DNA of 64,000 bases, from positions 496,001 through 560,000 of the forward strand of contig NAJO01000020.1 of the NCBI GenBank assembly GCA_002077065.1, written 5' to 3'. How positions within the stretch are numbered: the stretch's first letter is position 1; each line of letters begins with the position of its first letter. The notes under the pieces are model-generated. The model did no database searches, was not told the origin of the DNA, and saw only the letters and a program-made list of their open reading frames with translations. Source of the stretch: Cryoendolithus antarcticus. Lineage: Eukaryota; Ascomycota; Dothideomycetes; Cladosporiales; Cladosporiaceae. Positions 30,253-44,883 of the stretch are shown piece by piece. A program made the translations under genes and the position numbers.

Positions 30253-30996
30253 ATACTTGCAATAAGACAACGCTTGTAACCGCTGATTCTGGTTTTTGAA
30301 TGAGACAGATCCAGCGGTACACGTAGACGGCAGGAAGGTACTTAAATATCATGATTTGGAGTGGTGGTGTTACCACACTGCGACGGCAGTGTAGAGCTGA
30401 GCTGTCGCATCATCGCGTGATTACTGTCGTCTACGTTGCAGCGCGCTTTGCGCTGTTCAGGTGACTGGCGTTATCGGTATGGTAGCCAGCCACAGCTCGC
30501 ATCTGCTATGAAGCTGCGGTCTCTCACGCCACTCAGCTGTCCCGCGAGTGGCATGATGTCTACATTGCAAGGTACCCCAAGCATCGGCACACGGCTCATC
30601 GTTAAGCCATCACGTATGAAGCAGGAAGCTTTGAATTCTAGACAGAAGCTGGGTGTAGAGTGGCGTGCGGTGCCGCCTACGCCTGCTGTTAAGGAGTGCT
30701 ACGTTGCCTAATTAGAGCAGGCCACACGCACAGCTTTCGACAGACAATTGGAGCCACCCGCCGGTGTCCTGTCTTTTCAACGCGCGATCTTTCGACTCAA
30801 TGCAGCAAACGCCGTCCGGAGACGAATATTGTGTAGATTGTCTCCTTGAATTGCGACGACAAGCCCTGTCAGCTACTACCCACGCCCTTCCGCGAACCTA
30901 ATCGCGCGCTGTCTACAGCGCTCCGTGCTCTCCACCAACGCCATGCGACGAGTGACCCTGTACTGCATTCCTATGATTTGAATCGCTATAGTATAG
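30253..30996. other. Intergenic
   Basis: Holds the promoter of the EthD-like gene and the 3' end of the coiled-coil gene. An alternative last exon of the latter (acceptor near 30990, reading to about 30900) is possible because GTAAGT occurs inside its final exon. No other gene is seen. Confidence 0.4.
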
Positions 30997-32023
30997 TCAG
31001 CCTCTGAAGCTCAAGTGTGCGCTGATTCTACAGCGGAACCACTTACAGTCGCCTGCAAAAACACCGGACTCGTGGCGTTCAAGGTCAGGAGTCCGCATTG
31101 TTTCCAGATGGCGATAGATGCCCAGCAGTGCCGTCTCTTGAGTCGTCTCGTCGATCAGACGCTCTTGCTTACGCTGACTGAAGATAGAGACGGCTTTCTC
31201 GAGGTTGTCCTGTTACCTGTGTCAACAAGTTTTAAGGATTGACGATGCATGGGTTGACTGACTATCCTGCTGATGGCGGCGCTCAGCGCTTGCGCGCTGT
31301 CTTTGCACAATTGGTTCTGGCAGTCGCTCTTGCCTTGTGGGTCGGTAGACTGAAATCCCCACTGCGATCCGAACGCGCTGCCGGACTGATCCTGTGCCAG
31401 TTTCGCAGTGATGCCGAGGCGTTCGTCGATGTCCTTGATGGAATTCTCTGTGTCTTTGACGCGGCTCTTCAGCCTGTCTATCTGGTCTGTCAACCACGGA
31501 GACTGCGGGATCTCGTACTGATAAGCGCCAGGCGAGTCCTTCGGCTTGATCGGAGATGCTGATTCTGACGAGTGGGCGGTGCCGTTGCTGCCGTTCCTCA
31601 GTTCAGCCATGGCTTCCAGCTGACGCACATTGCTGAACAAGCCCTCGAGCGAGCTGTTGCAGTTGTTGCACAGGCCTTCAATCTCCTCGATATTCTTCTT
31701 AGTCTCGCCGAATCTAGCTGTGATGGCCGTGGCCACCTTGCGAGTCAATTCCTCGACTTCAGAATGACCTGGAGTAATAGTCAGCTTTTGAGATTGCCTG
31801 TTCGCGAGCTCATGCGCTTACCGATGATGTGGCCATTCGCGTGGCCATTGGTCGAGGACGGATGGTTCTTGGTCGACTGGTGCTGCAAATCATGTATTGC
31901 AGCGTCGCGGGCAGCATTCTGAGTGTCGAGAGCGTTGAAGCGAGCTCGGAGTGAGTAGACTTCGGCTATCAGCGCTTTGATCTTCTCGTGGTCGAGGTGG
32001 GTGTCTTCAGCAGGGATCGCCAT
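30997..32023 (-). CDS. Coiled-coil hypothetical protein
   Basis: Exons (minus) 32023-31822, 31768-31263 and 31209-30997 encode 306 aa; introns of 53 nt each with GTAAGC and GTCAGT donors. It starts MAIPAEDTHLDHEKIKAL. Heptad-rich helices occur in all parts: IAEVYSLRARFNALDTQN, EVEELTRKVATAITARF, LTDQIDRLKSRVKDTENS, and ISRIDNLEKAVSIFSQRK made by the second join. A Ser/Pro linker separates two halves. The last exon has a strong internal donor (GTAAGT at about 31050) that could lead to another C-terminus. No family assigned; an oligomeric scaffold is the most that can be inferred. Confidence 0.68.
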
Positions 32024-32921
32024 ATAGTTGCACGAGGATGTGTGTTATGAACGAGTGAGCATTTGGAAGCTCTCAGTGTTGTGCTCTTTTATAACCATCT
32101 AATGACTCCGCTTGGCGAGGTGATGAGGAAGGCGCGATCAACGCAATTGTACTTGCCGTGTCTTGTGAGACCGCCTTTGCACGTTGAAGAACCAGATGCA
32201 ATGCACTGCGGAGAAGACATGCTCATGTCTTCGTTCAATTGCGCATCGTCTCACTCTCTGCTCCGCCATGGCAGCGCAGTGCTCTGTCATATCCGATTGC
32301 ATCGATATGACTTTCGCAGATGGACGTAAAATCGGGAAGAACGAGATAGAATGTACAGACGAATGAAGGAGGAATGCCCTTGAGAATGAGCTGTCAATGG
32401 CCTAAGTTATTTGGGAACGTTTTCCATGGATCACCGATCATGTCTCGCGAGCTCCCCAAGAGTCTCGCGGGGCTGGCAAGTCTCCGTGCATGGCCTGGGC
32501 GATGTTGCCCAAGCGTAGGCTGTACTGGATTATGCTCCGACTAAGGTACGTGCACACACCAGTCATCGGTGAATAGATCAGGCGCGACGGCAAGAGCGAC
32601 CGCAATGAAACATTATACCTCGAGGTCAACGATGGTCATTTATGAGAGGGCGAACATAGTCCGGGAAGGGGATTCACTGGGTATAATAAGGTTACGCTCC
32701 GTACCGTCTCCGTCTCGATCGGCATAGATCTACCTAACGTACGTCGACGCGACTGTGGAAGGGAAATTGAATAGAGCGCGCAGAGCATAGTGTATACAAT
32801 TTCCTTTTCTCATATCTCTCACCATAGCGATGTCTTGCTACTAGACTGGACGGGATACATACCTTCTTCGACGACTGGTCTCCCACTCCCACGCCGACAA
32901 CCTACCCCTTCTCTCGCGACG
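32024..32921. other. Divergent spacer, coiled-coil gene / PHD gene
   Basis: An 898-bp region between two divergent starts. Only short frames; no repeat or RNA gene recognised. The 60 bp before the PHD gene ATG are pyrimidine-rich, as in many fungal leaders. Confidence 0.5.
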
Positions 32922-35900
32922 ATGCCGGGACGCAAACGCGCTGCAGCGGAGGCCCAGCTCGACATACCCATGGAGCCGCAACTTGCGCCGGAACAAGAGT
33001 CGACATTGGCCAAGCTGCGCAACATGTGGGAGTTTGCCAGTCTTATGCAATACATTTTTCTCTTCGGCTCAGTAGTCAAGATCGACGAAGACTTCGACAT
33101 CGAGGTATGTGCTTGGTGGCTGCATTGAGTGGTCCTCGGGGTCCCATCTAGCATGGGGATCACGCTGCAGCACTTGTACTGATAGATACACGATGATAGG
33201 ACCTCGAAATCGAATGTCTGTCGCGGGGACCATCAGAAAAGTTGGCACAGATCGGCCTTGCGCTCCTTAAATACGTTTCATCGCATCGAGGCCTCACGTG
33301 AGCATACACGATTTCCAGCTGGCGCAAAATTCGTTACTGACCATTGACAGACCTGCAATATTCGATGAATACACGCGCCGCCAGTTCCAGGCGAAAGCGC
33401 CAACGAGAAACCCCTTTGGAGAGGACGAAACACCTTCCAGCTTCAACACCTTTGACATCTACACCAAGATCCGCGTGCTACAACAGCTGAGCACATGGAC
33501 CTTCGGGAATGCAGACCGGATACGTGGCTTGATGCCGGCGGACGAGGACCACTTGACATGGCGCATGGAGCCTCTTGGCTGGGACAAGGACGACCGCGCC
33601 TACTTCGTATTGGATGATAACAGACTATATCGTCGATCTGACGTCGCAGTCGCACCCTTGACACCTCCGCCTGAGCCGAAACCGAAGCCGAAGCCAAAGA
33701 GTAAGAGCAAGAAGGCAATGAAGCCGAAAGCACGTGGGACACGGACGTCGAAGCGTCGAAAGGTCGAGGAGGACCCCGAGGACGAGGAAGCAGCGGATGA
33801 AGAGATGGCCGATGCCGATGATGGCGCTCAGGACGATACTATCATTACAGTCGTAGAGGCTACAAAAGACGACGACGATTCTTGGAACCCGACTTATGGC
33901 TTCACCAGCCAAACCTGGAGCTGCGTCGCCATTACGCTAGACGACTATCAAGACTTTCTCGCCACGATCTTCCGGTCCCGAGATCCCAATGAGAAGCAAC
34001 TTCGCAAAGCCATTGAGGAGAAGGTCCTCCCTATTCTTGAGCAGCGTGCCGAGAAGATGCGACAGAAGGAGCTGAGAAAGCTGCGTGAGCTCGAGAATTT
34101 GCAGAAGATGGCCACTGCCAAGCGGTCGAGCAGACTGGCTGGCAAAGCGGAGAAGGAAAAGGAGGAGCAAGCTATCAGGGATGTCGAAGAGCAGAAGAGA
34201 CGAGAGATCAGGATGGCAGAAGAAGAGCTAGAGAGGCAACGGCGGGTCGAGGAAGGACACGAGTCGCGGCGAATGACTCGAGAGCAGAGGCTGACAGAGC
34301 GAGAGGCCAAGCGCATACTGCACGAGCAGGAGCTTGCACGCCTTGAGTCGGAAACCTCGAGAGCTGCGTCTGCCTCGGTAGACCCGACAGGGGAGGGCGA
34401 CGAAGCAAATGGGAAGCGACTGTCAGAACGACAGATGAAGACTCAGAAGGAGCAGCACAAGAAGGAGCTCGAAGCGATCGAAGAGCAGGAGAAGGACTGG
34501 TACTTCGACTGCGCAGTCTGCGGCATGCACGGCGAGAATCTCGATGACGGCACCCATAGCATGGCGTGCGAGAAGTGTGGTGTCTGGCAGCACAGCAAGT
34601 GCCACAAATTCACGCCGAAGCAAGTCGAGAGTGATGACTTCCACTTTACGTGCGAGGCGTGCAAGAGACGCGCAGCCGATGCGAAGAAGCCGAAGATCCC
34701 CACTCTGAAGCTGGGCAAGAATCGCAGCAGTGGCAGCCCAGAGACGCCGAAAGGCGGTAGCAGGCCAAACACCGCAACGAATGGCACCCCGGCGCCTGCA
34801 AAGCCCAGAGCTCCGCTACCGGAGCATGTGCAAAGGCAGTTGGACGGCCCAGTGCCTCACGCGTATCAGGCGCAGCCGGTTGGATACTACATGAACGGGC
34901 ACGCTACGCATCCTGCATATCCTCAACCAGCATTGCCTCCGTATGCGCTGCCGAGACCACCTTCTGCCGGTCAATACTACTCGGGTGGTGCAGCACCGCA
35001 AGTCAGACCGCCTTCAGCTCCATGGCAAGGCAGTCCATTGCCGCCACCAGGAAGACCCTCATCCTCCAGCATCACTGGCTCGTCTCCGGCGCCCAACGGC
35101 TATGCGCACTCTCCAGCACCAGCGCATCAACAGCAGCATCAGAGCATGCATCACAATGCCGTACAGCAAAGCGGTGGTCACCCTTCATATCAACCGCAGC
35201 CTTATGCGTACGTACCACAAGCCGCTGCTGGCAGCAGCTACAGCATGAGCTCCTCGCCACCGCAACAGCATTCACACCCATATCAGCCCTATGGCGCTCA
35301 GCACCACCAAGCCTATCGACCGCAACAGCCAGCGCCTGCGCGACCAGGTTCTGCTCAGCTCATGAATGGCTTCAAGTCGCCGACTAAGCGTGCAGCGCCA
35401 CCCTCGCCTGCGGCCCCTCAGCCACAGCAATCCCAACAACCGCATCAATCGCCTCTCGCTCCAAGCCCAAAGACTTCCTTTCCCCCGCCGACTAACGGCT
35501 ACACCCCGCAACCGGGTTACTCGCCAACGAAGTCCTCGCCTGCTGCACCACCGCGCTCCTCTCAGCCGCCTTTATCTTACGCCGCTGCACCGTCTCCCCA
35601 CTTCACACCCAGGCCAAGCATACCGCAGCATTCCTCTCCTCTGCCTCCACATCCAATACCGCCACCATCTTCCGCAACTCCCGCTGCACTGCCTCCAGCT
35701 CCGCCTTCAGCCGCTGGCAATGAGGTAGCAGCAGACGGCATGTCTGGCCCGTGGCCTGAGAGCAGCAGGGCAATTCCGCTGAAGCACGATGCGGCCTCCT
35801 TGCCTGCGCCGTTGGGCGAGAGGGTTGTGAGTACGCCTGGCAACGGGCAAGGGAGTGAGATCGGGCCAGGGGGAGTGTTGCAAGAGACGCCGAAGCTGGA

Positions 35901-35973
35901 GCCGAGTCCCGCTGCATTTCCAAGATCAGAGGGAGGAGGTGAGATGGCAAGGCCCGTGAAGCGGGACGTCTGA
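32922..35973 (+). CDS. PHD-finger chromatin protein with DDT/WHIM-like N-region
   Basis: Exons 32922-33104, 33200-33297 and 33351-35973 encode 967 aa; introns of 95 and 53 nt (GTATGT, GTGAGC donors). The N-terminal 200 residues (MWEFASLMQYIFLFG, LEIECLSR, LGWDKDDRAYFVLDDNRLYR) resemble the DDT/WHIM layout of ISWI-partner proteins such as RSF1. A basic KPKPKPKSKSKK tract, an acidic patch and a long Glu/Arg coiled coil follow. A PHD finger (CAVCGMHGENLDDGTHSMAC...CEKCGVWQHSKCH...CEACKRR) is near 415-465. The last 450 residues are Pro/Gln/Ser-rich and probably disordered. A nuclear histone-tail reader is the likely role; the complex it joins is inferred only from layout. Confidence 0.85.
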
Positions 35974-36195
35974 GCTGGACAAGCAACAGGGACGTTAGAT
36001 CGAACATGTCATGCTATGGTCTGGAGTGAGTGGGATGGGAAACCACGATTGGATCCCAATATTGGGTAGACGCAACGCGGGGTAGGTAGCACGGAGTAGC
36101 ACAGCTGACACACAGTATACACGTGCATAGTTTCGCGTCGGCGTGTCTGTGTAACTCGCTTCCGATTCCCCGCTATCAGTCTACTCAGTGCCCGC

Positions 36196-37458
36196 TCACC
36201 CTCTCTGCCGATCCCCAAACTCAGCAAACCTGCGAAAAGGCCTCTCACTATCCAACAATAAGCTAATCCTTGGCCACTGCGCCGGCCTCTCGTCCCTCTC
36301 CTCCTCCTCCGCCGGCCCAGTCAGCTTCCCCTTCACCCCATCTGGCCTTTCCATCAGCCCCGCCCTACTCTCCACGTCCCTCGTTCTGCTCTCCGCGCCC
36401 CCCTTGCTCGGCTCTAGACCAGCCATCTCCATCCCCCCCCGCTGCAACAGCTCAGGCTTGATGTATTCCTGCACTGACGCCGCCGTGGCATCTGAGCGCT
36501 CTGCGCCCCAGGGGTGGGTGGAAGTGGGGTTTCGGCGGGTGCGGGTTAGGGAGCGAACGGAGGGGATGCAGACGGCTATTATGGCTACTGAGGGCTCGAT
36601 GGTGGTCCAGATTGCTGCTTCGGTGAGGTGGTCTGGGGGGAGAGGTTAGTATGGATGGGAAACTTTGGGGAAAGGACACGGAGGAGAGGGCGTACAGGTC
36701 GCGTCCATCAAATGGTTCTGCAACTGTAGCATAGCCACTAGGCGCACAATGTCGAAGCAGAGGGTTATGGTGCCGAGAAGGAACATGGTGATCGCGCCAA
36801 ATTTCAGCTTCCTCGTCAGGTCCAGGGTCAATACCTCCTTTATTGGCACGATAATAATGAGGAGGTCCGTGAGGATATTGGGAATTTGGATGCCGTAATA
36901 GAACTTTACGAGGTCGATGCACGACCCTCGTATGGCCGGATTCCAAAGCTTAGCGATGGGCTGGCAGAGCAATATTGCCGTAATTATGATTCCAATTCCC
37001 CAGGCGACGACGAGTGCCATGAGGATGTTGATTTGCCATTTGAAGGCTTTGGAGTGCGAGGCGAAAACACGGCGATATTGGCTGAGGATGCTGAGTTTGA
37101 CGAAGGTGATGCAGGCGGGATAGAGGAAGGAGCCGGAGTATTGTGTCTGGACAAGATGTCAGTCAAGAGATGCAGCAGAGCGACTCGAGATGCCGACCTT
37201 CGCAAAGTTGACGAGCTGCTGTCTTGTCAAGGTGTTGATGTGTCGACCGAGACCGTTCTGGAGGAGGATGATGCCACCAATGTCTATGCCGATTTTGCAC
37301 ACAAGGGCCAGGTAAATGAACCAGTCTTCGGCGTAGGTCTCCATGAGTTGATAGCGTCGAGCGATATAGCGGAGTATGACTGCGACTATGGCAAAGGAGA
37401 GCGCCAGTATGGTTGCAGCAATGATTCCGCTGGTGTTGGCATCGTCCTGGCTCGACAT
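36196..37458 (-). CDS. SAT4-type rhodopsin-domain integral membrane protein
   Basis: Exons (minus) 37458-37198, 37146-36696 and 36632-36196 give 382 aa; introns of 51 and 63 nt. Seven hydrophobic helices occupy about residues 10-270, including GIIAATILALSFAIVAVILRYIARR, EDWFIYLALVCKIGI and the conserved WNPAIRGSCIDLVKFYYG and DLLIIIVPI of the fungal rhodopsin-domain (SAT4/PTH11-like) family. The second join makes DATYHLTEAAIWTTIEPSVAI, a typical helix 7. No N-terminal CFEM domain is present. The cytosolic tail is Arg/Glu-rich. Members are orphan receptor-like proteins; ligand and partner are unknown. Confidence 0.85.
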
Positions 37459-38624
37459 TCTGCTGTGTACGTTGGATTTCGCCACCTGGCTCCAAGATGT
37501 GTGCCACTCGTAACGATGAGGTAGTAAGTTGGTGGCTGGACAGATGGATGATAGAGACTCGCGACCGCCCACAATGGACCGGCAGAGATAAGTAGAGCAG
37601 GTGCGACACAAATGTATACCTACCACAGCCAGGCACCCCTACAACGAACATACCACATTATCAAATCCCCATCCGACATAAATTGCCCCGAAGTGCACAT
37701 GCGAGGCGTGGCGACCAGGCCTTTGATTGATGCGTCGTGCCAGCATGATCTACAACCATCAGCAACACTCACTCAAAGCCGCCTTCGAAGCAACGCCACC
37801 CAATGCAGCCGAACGTCCACGGCCAGGACGCCCATGCAATCGGTACGGCTTGCGTCGACACCAGCGAGATCACAAGGCAGAGTGACGCTTCCTGATAAGG
37901 CGATCATGAGGTTGCCAACCCGATGCCGTGGCTTCGGGGGCGCGGCATTGTTGTTACAGCTGCGGGCCGGGATCCTGATCTGAAGTCATCTCGCAGCCTG
38001 ACACCTGCGGAGATGCGCGTCGGGGAGGGAAGCCATGCGTTCGGCGCTCGAAGCGTTAGTGGGTTTGGGGAATGACACTTTATGCGGGCGCCGCCTCTTC
38101 CGTGGGGCTCTGCAGCGCCGGGGCCGGAGAGGTCGGAATTGTTCGGTATCGAGGATGGGCGAAATGGGGATCGTACATCTGACGTCTCGAGTAGATTGGG
38201 GCTATGGCGGTACAGCATCGCAGCCGATCGGATGCGCTTGATATTGACCGATCATTAAGGGGAGGCATTTGGGTGCTTTCCGACACTGCAGTTGGAAGCA
38301 CATCCGGTGGTGAGGTTCGATGGCTTTGCGGGCCGAGGTGCATCATGCAACACGCCGTTCCCAAGCCTTGTGCTTGGAAAGCACCAGTGGAGAGTCCTTT
38401 CGACTGCAGTGTGAGCACCTGTTCCAGTCGCGAGGTCTGGACTCGCATTGTCCACACACCATTATCCGTTGCGTCACTGAAAGTATATGCTCCGCCAAAA
38501 GGTGTACAGCCAGATCTAGGTGAAGCCTATCGTACACACAAGGCCCGCTATTTCGCTCGCCAAAGTATTAGGTGTTGCAGCACTTGCCCTCATACCGTGG
38601 CCTCGAATATTGAATGCTAATCGA
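37459..38624. other. Intergenic, SAT4 promoter / sldA 3' side
   Basis: Several overlapping frames on both strands (38080-38620) show no family motif. A short perfect inverted repeat, CCAAGC-5 bp-GCTTGG, lies near 38362-38378. No supported gene. Confidence 0.45.
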
Positions 38625-40489
38625 TCAATGCAGTCCGCTCTCGCCCGTTGCAGCCATGTGTGCCTGGCAGGCCGCGAGGATCCTGGCCTGGTCAGCCACT
38701 TCCTGTAGCTTGCCCAGCACCTTCCCGTTGCCAGCTACAAAGTCGTGAATCAAATACTCAATCTCCGTTTCCTTGCAGAAGTCCCTGACCAATGCCTGCA
38801 ACTTGCGGAGATTATGTCTCGGCACACGTGGGAACAGATGGTGTACTGCCTGGAATTGCAAGCCACCGTGGATGAAGTCGAGCCATTGCGGGCAAGCGAC
38901 GTCCATTGTCGTTCGGAGCTGGCGTTGTGCGAAGGACTCTGCTGGGCCGAGATCGGCTGTGCTGGTGCCCCAGTGCGAGAGGGTAATTTGGACGTGAAGT
39001 GGCATGGTGATCAGATGACTAGTGAGGAGGAAAATTGCGCGAGAGGTCCAGGTAGGGATCGAGCGCCAAAGGCAGACGTAGAAGAACATGAAGAAGTAGA
39101 CCGAGATTCCAACAACCTCTGTCGGTCGCGTCCACCACATTTTGCCCTTGGTTCGCGAGCGCGGCGATAGGAGATAGCCCCAGGACAGAATGTAGAGATT
39201 GAAGCGAGCGACAGCCATGATCGGGTAATAGGTGTACTTTTGGAACAGGACTGCCACACCGGCGAAGGCGTCCCAGGGAAAGACGAAGCCGCCATAGTAT
39301 GTCGAGGTAATCGAGTCGAAGAACGAGGGCGAGGTCGCGAACAGAGGTACGTTTTGAATATCAGGGTCGTGCTCCTGTCCATTTGTCAGTCATGGGATAG
39401 CGAACAGATTGCCGATGAACATACTGGGCTATTCGTCACAAGGTGATGGACATTGTGACTGCTCTTCCACCATCCAATCGACAATCCGCAGCAGAAATCT
39501 GCGATGAAAATTCCAATCATGGTATCCTTTGTGATGTCGGCAGTAATGCCACGATGGCCTGCATCGTGAGCAGTGAACATGATCTGATGCCAGAACAGTC
39601 CAAGAAAGCATGCTGAGAAGAAATACCATCCCTTGTTCAGTAAAGTGACAAAGACGATGAAGAGCGCAGTGTATCGGAGCATCTCCTTGCCATACTCGAT
39701 CGGACGCAGATCATAGTAACCCTCGTTTCGTACGCGCTCGTGAAGCGCCTGGAACTTGACCGCGATGTCGCGCTGTGTCGCAGCATCGAGCGATGGGTAC
39801 TTGTCGAGATCTGCGTCGATGTTGTGTTGTATGCTGTTGGCGATGTATGTCTCTTTCGAGCTCAATCCATCCTGCGCAGCCTTCGTGAAGGCGGCATCTT
39901 CGATGGATGAGAAGCCGACGCTCTGAGGTTTAGGCGACCCATTGAGCAATCGCTGTCGCATTTGTGCATCTTCAACCCCCTCCACGCTACTATCGCTGCT
40001 GTCTTCGGAGACGTAAGCGCTGTCGTAGCCCGTGGTCGAGGCCGAGTCGAGCTTGTGCAGAGCAGCCAATCCGGCTGCAGCGGCATCCTGCTCCTCCTGC
40101 GAGCGAAACACGCCACCTTGAATCGGAGGTGTGAAATTCTCCCATTGACCGCTGATCTTGCCTATGCGGTAGGCACGCATGGTCTTGATGGTGCGAATGG
40201 AATGCGATCTGAGTAATCGGACATAACGGTCAGCAGCTGACAAATTGACATCCGCAGGGTTCCGCGGAGTACATTATAGATCTGGGGGCGGGGGATGGAG
40301 GGTAACTTACATGTTCATCTCATCTGTCGCATCTCTACCGATCATATGTTGGAACACAAGGCTTCCGCCTGGATGTTTATCGGCCCAGGTGTTCAGTCGC
40401 AGTACATCGCCCTGGAAGACCACCAGCGTGTTTCCGGCGGCGATGAGGCTTTCCACCTCGCCTCGGCTGAGAACCTGATCAACTCCCAT
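38625..40489 (-). CDS. sldA: Delta-8 sphingolipid desaturase (cytochrome b5 fusion)
   Basis: Introduces the delta-8 double bond into the long-chain base of glucosylceramides at the ER. Exons (minus) 40489-40311, 40208-39425 and 39374-38625 give 570 aa; introns of 102 and 50 nt. An N-terminal cytochrome b5 domain has the heme motif HPGG (about residue 39) and a second half beginning IGRDATDEM. The desaturase shows three His boxes: HDAGH, HNVHH and QAVHH, the last with Gln in place of the first His as in front-end desaturases. Between the domains is a long acidic Ser-rich linker of about 100 residues (AYVSEDSSDSSVEGVEDA). Membrane pairs flank the boxes. The symbol follows common fungal use for the family. 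Confidence 0.92.
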
Positions 40490-42146
40490 GGCTGCAGCTG
40501 CTTGTCTTCTGCTGCGTCCTGAACACAACAATGAGGTCGATGGTGTTGCGTGTAAGGGAAGGAACGTGGGGCACGGCAAAGAGGCTGTCGACTGCGCCGC
40601 CTGGAGCACACTCCAGACTTTCTGTGAGAGCGGCGGCCACCTTCTGCTTCCAGGTGCTCTCGCGGCCGGCCCACTAGCCTGGATCTCAACGCGTGTACTC
40701 GCTTAAACCTGGGCACTTTCTCTCCTTTACCAGGGGAATAAGTGGACGGGAGGGAAGTGACACAAATTTGTGGCGATGCTCAATATACATTGGAGTACCA
40801 CTTTTTGTTCCCTTATCTTGTCACCTGTCTTTGACAGCGCAATCCGCAACAAAGGAGTCGTACTCCATTACTGGCATGACGTCGGAACGTTGTCCGCAGC
40901 GACACATGCCACACAAGCGTCAACGTGCTCGCTGGACCCTGCGAATCCAGACCCCTTTCTCGTGGCCAACGCGCAAGCACGAGGGCTCAGGAAAGGCGGG
41001 AAAGCCGCCGCCACTGCTGCGAACGTTTTAGCCTGTCGACAGCTGGCGAAATTCGCAGAGGCACGGACTTCTACTCCGGCTCCCGACACTTAGATCGGGC
41101 CTACTTCGCCGTCCGATCTGGACGACACGAGGATATTCACGCAATATTTGTTCACCCAAGCATGCGGACAGGTCTATTCTGCTGCTGTATCTCACAGGTC
41201 GCGTCTCCGAAATCGCGACTTATTGTCGAATTGGATACCCTTTGAGGTCCTCAATCTCCTTCAGGATCCACTTGCCGGGAATGTCAAGAGTGACATTGCC
41301 AAGCCGCCTCGTGCATCTCCGCTCGTACGGGGAGAGCTGAGCGATTCAAGCTACTGTAGACGAGAGCTGCCGCAATCGCGCCCCGCCCTTGTAGGCTATG
41401 CTACAGTACCGCTTTGAAGCGCTAGGCTGATCTCGGTTGACTACTTCCAGTGCAGCCGTTCAGAGGCTCAAGGTAGTTGGATCTCTATTGTCTCTGTGCG
41501 TGTCAAGTGCAGGGGAATGGTCACTATTGTGGTCAATCAATTGGTCAAGTATTGCTGATCATTCCTATCCTTGCTATCTCGAACATTTCCTTGATTCCGG
41601 ACTGCACTCCGTTCACTGCAGCGAAAGTGGTGTGCAACGCGGCAAGCTCAGAGGTGCAGAGATCTCGAGATCTGGACCCCATTAAGATGACGTCAAAAAC
41701 ACGTGGGTACGGGAAGCGGACCGCACCTGTGGTACCATTGAGTTTAGACCCTGGCTCAAGCCAAAGTTCACAGTCACCATTGCCACACATACTCTACAGC
41801 CGCAGTGTCGTGACCCAGTCTTGCGAGATGAAGACACGAAAGCGCTAGATGGAAGTACAAATTGTCCAGGCGTGCACATCGAACGAAAGAGTGGCAGAGC
41901 GACAGGTTTGTTGCGCAATCACAGCGCCTCTGATCTATCAAGGTATCCTCATGTTGAAGAACGAGGATATCTACCTCCCGCCCTTCATGGTTGAATCAAC
42001 TACCGGACGCCATGCGATGCTTTTCCTCGAGCGTTCCCAGCTCAAGCCCTGCCGTTGAAGACAGTCTAGGGTCCCATGGTATCATGCATTATCGTCTACG
42101 CCTGTGTTGAAAACCCGTCATCCACCATCCTCCCTCGAGAGCGCAT
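40490..42146. other. Gene-poor stretch upstream of desaturase
   Basis: 1.66 kb between the desaturase start and the end of the SAHH gene. All open frames are short or overlap antisense frames, and none has a recognisable motif or clear exon structure. It contains the desaturase promoter. Confidence 0.5.
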
Positions 42147-44089
<1,943 letters not shown>

Positions 44090-44465
44090 TCATCCATGCG
44101 TGACCTTCTTTACGATGCCATCGTCCCCAGTGTGGATGTTCAGCCTGCAGTCAATCGTCAATTACGTTGCGAGTAGCGCCACGACCGCGTCCACGTTCAC
44201 GAGAGACTCACCTATCAGGGTTGTGATCCTGCGTCATCATATCGCCCTCCTTGACAACGCGGTGCTGTTGAGGCAGCTCCGCCTTCGCAAATGTCTGCCA
44301 TCGAGAGTCAGTGGATGGTGATGCGATCCCAGCCTAACGAAATGGCAGGATTACCGTCTCATTAGAGCTGTCACCAATCTTCTTGCCCATCAGCTTAGAC
44401 ATCCAGCCAGAGGTCTTGTCGTCTCCGCCACCGGCACCCATCATTCCAGGAACGACGAGAGGCAT
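44090..44465 (-). CDS. Small I78-type protease inhibitor
   Basis: Exons (minus) 44465-44355, 44294-44212 and 44144-44090 give 82 aa; introns of 60 and 67 nt (GTAATC and GTGAGT donors). The C-terminal 40 residues, LPQQHRVVKEGDMMTQD and RLNIHTGDDGIVKKVTHG, fit the inhibitor I78 / potato-inhibitor-I-like pattern seen in Aspergillus elastase inhibitor: a reactive loop before RLNxH and a final V..V.HG strand. The N-terminus (MPLVVPGMMGAGGGDDKTSG) is not a signal peptide, so this form is probably cytosolic. It would bind a serine protease without being cut; the target is unknown. The gene is only visible after splicing. Confidence 0.75.
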
Positions 44466-44883
44466 TGTACTGATATTGCGTTGGTGAAACAGGATATGTG
44501 TTCGAGGGGCGTTCAGTGGGCGATGGACTCGCAGACGGTCAACGATTCGAAACTGACTTAGAATGCAAGTATCAAGATCCTCGTAGCAGACTGTAGTACT
44601 GCCAGTGAGTGCAGACAGCCAGCTTGATGTTGCAGTGGCAGTATTGGAACGCAGCTGCGTCATCGGAACGTAAGCCCTAAAAGCTGTCGCCTGATCGCCA
44701 ATAGGAGCAGCATGAAAGACTTCACGCTGATCAGAGAACGTCCAAATATCGAATGGCTCTGTTAGCAGAAAATACAGTCGATTAGGTACACCGAGCCACA
44801 ACAATACTCGCTAAAGGTCGCCGCAGCATGCCACGTACACACGCCATTGAGAAAAGTCATCAACATCATACACTGACACTCTC
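44466..44883. other. Spacer, I78 gene promoter / ammonium transporter 3' side
   Basis: 418 bp between two minus-strand genes; an upstream extension of the I78 frame exists (to 44804) but has no ATG context or family match. Nothing else is seen. Confidence 0.5.
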
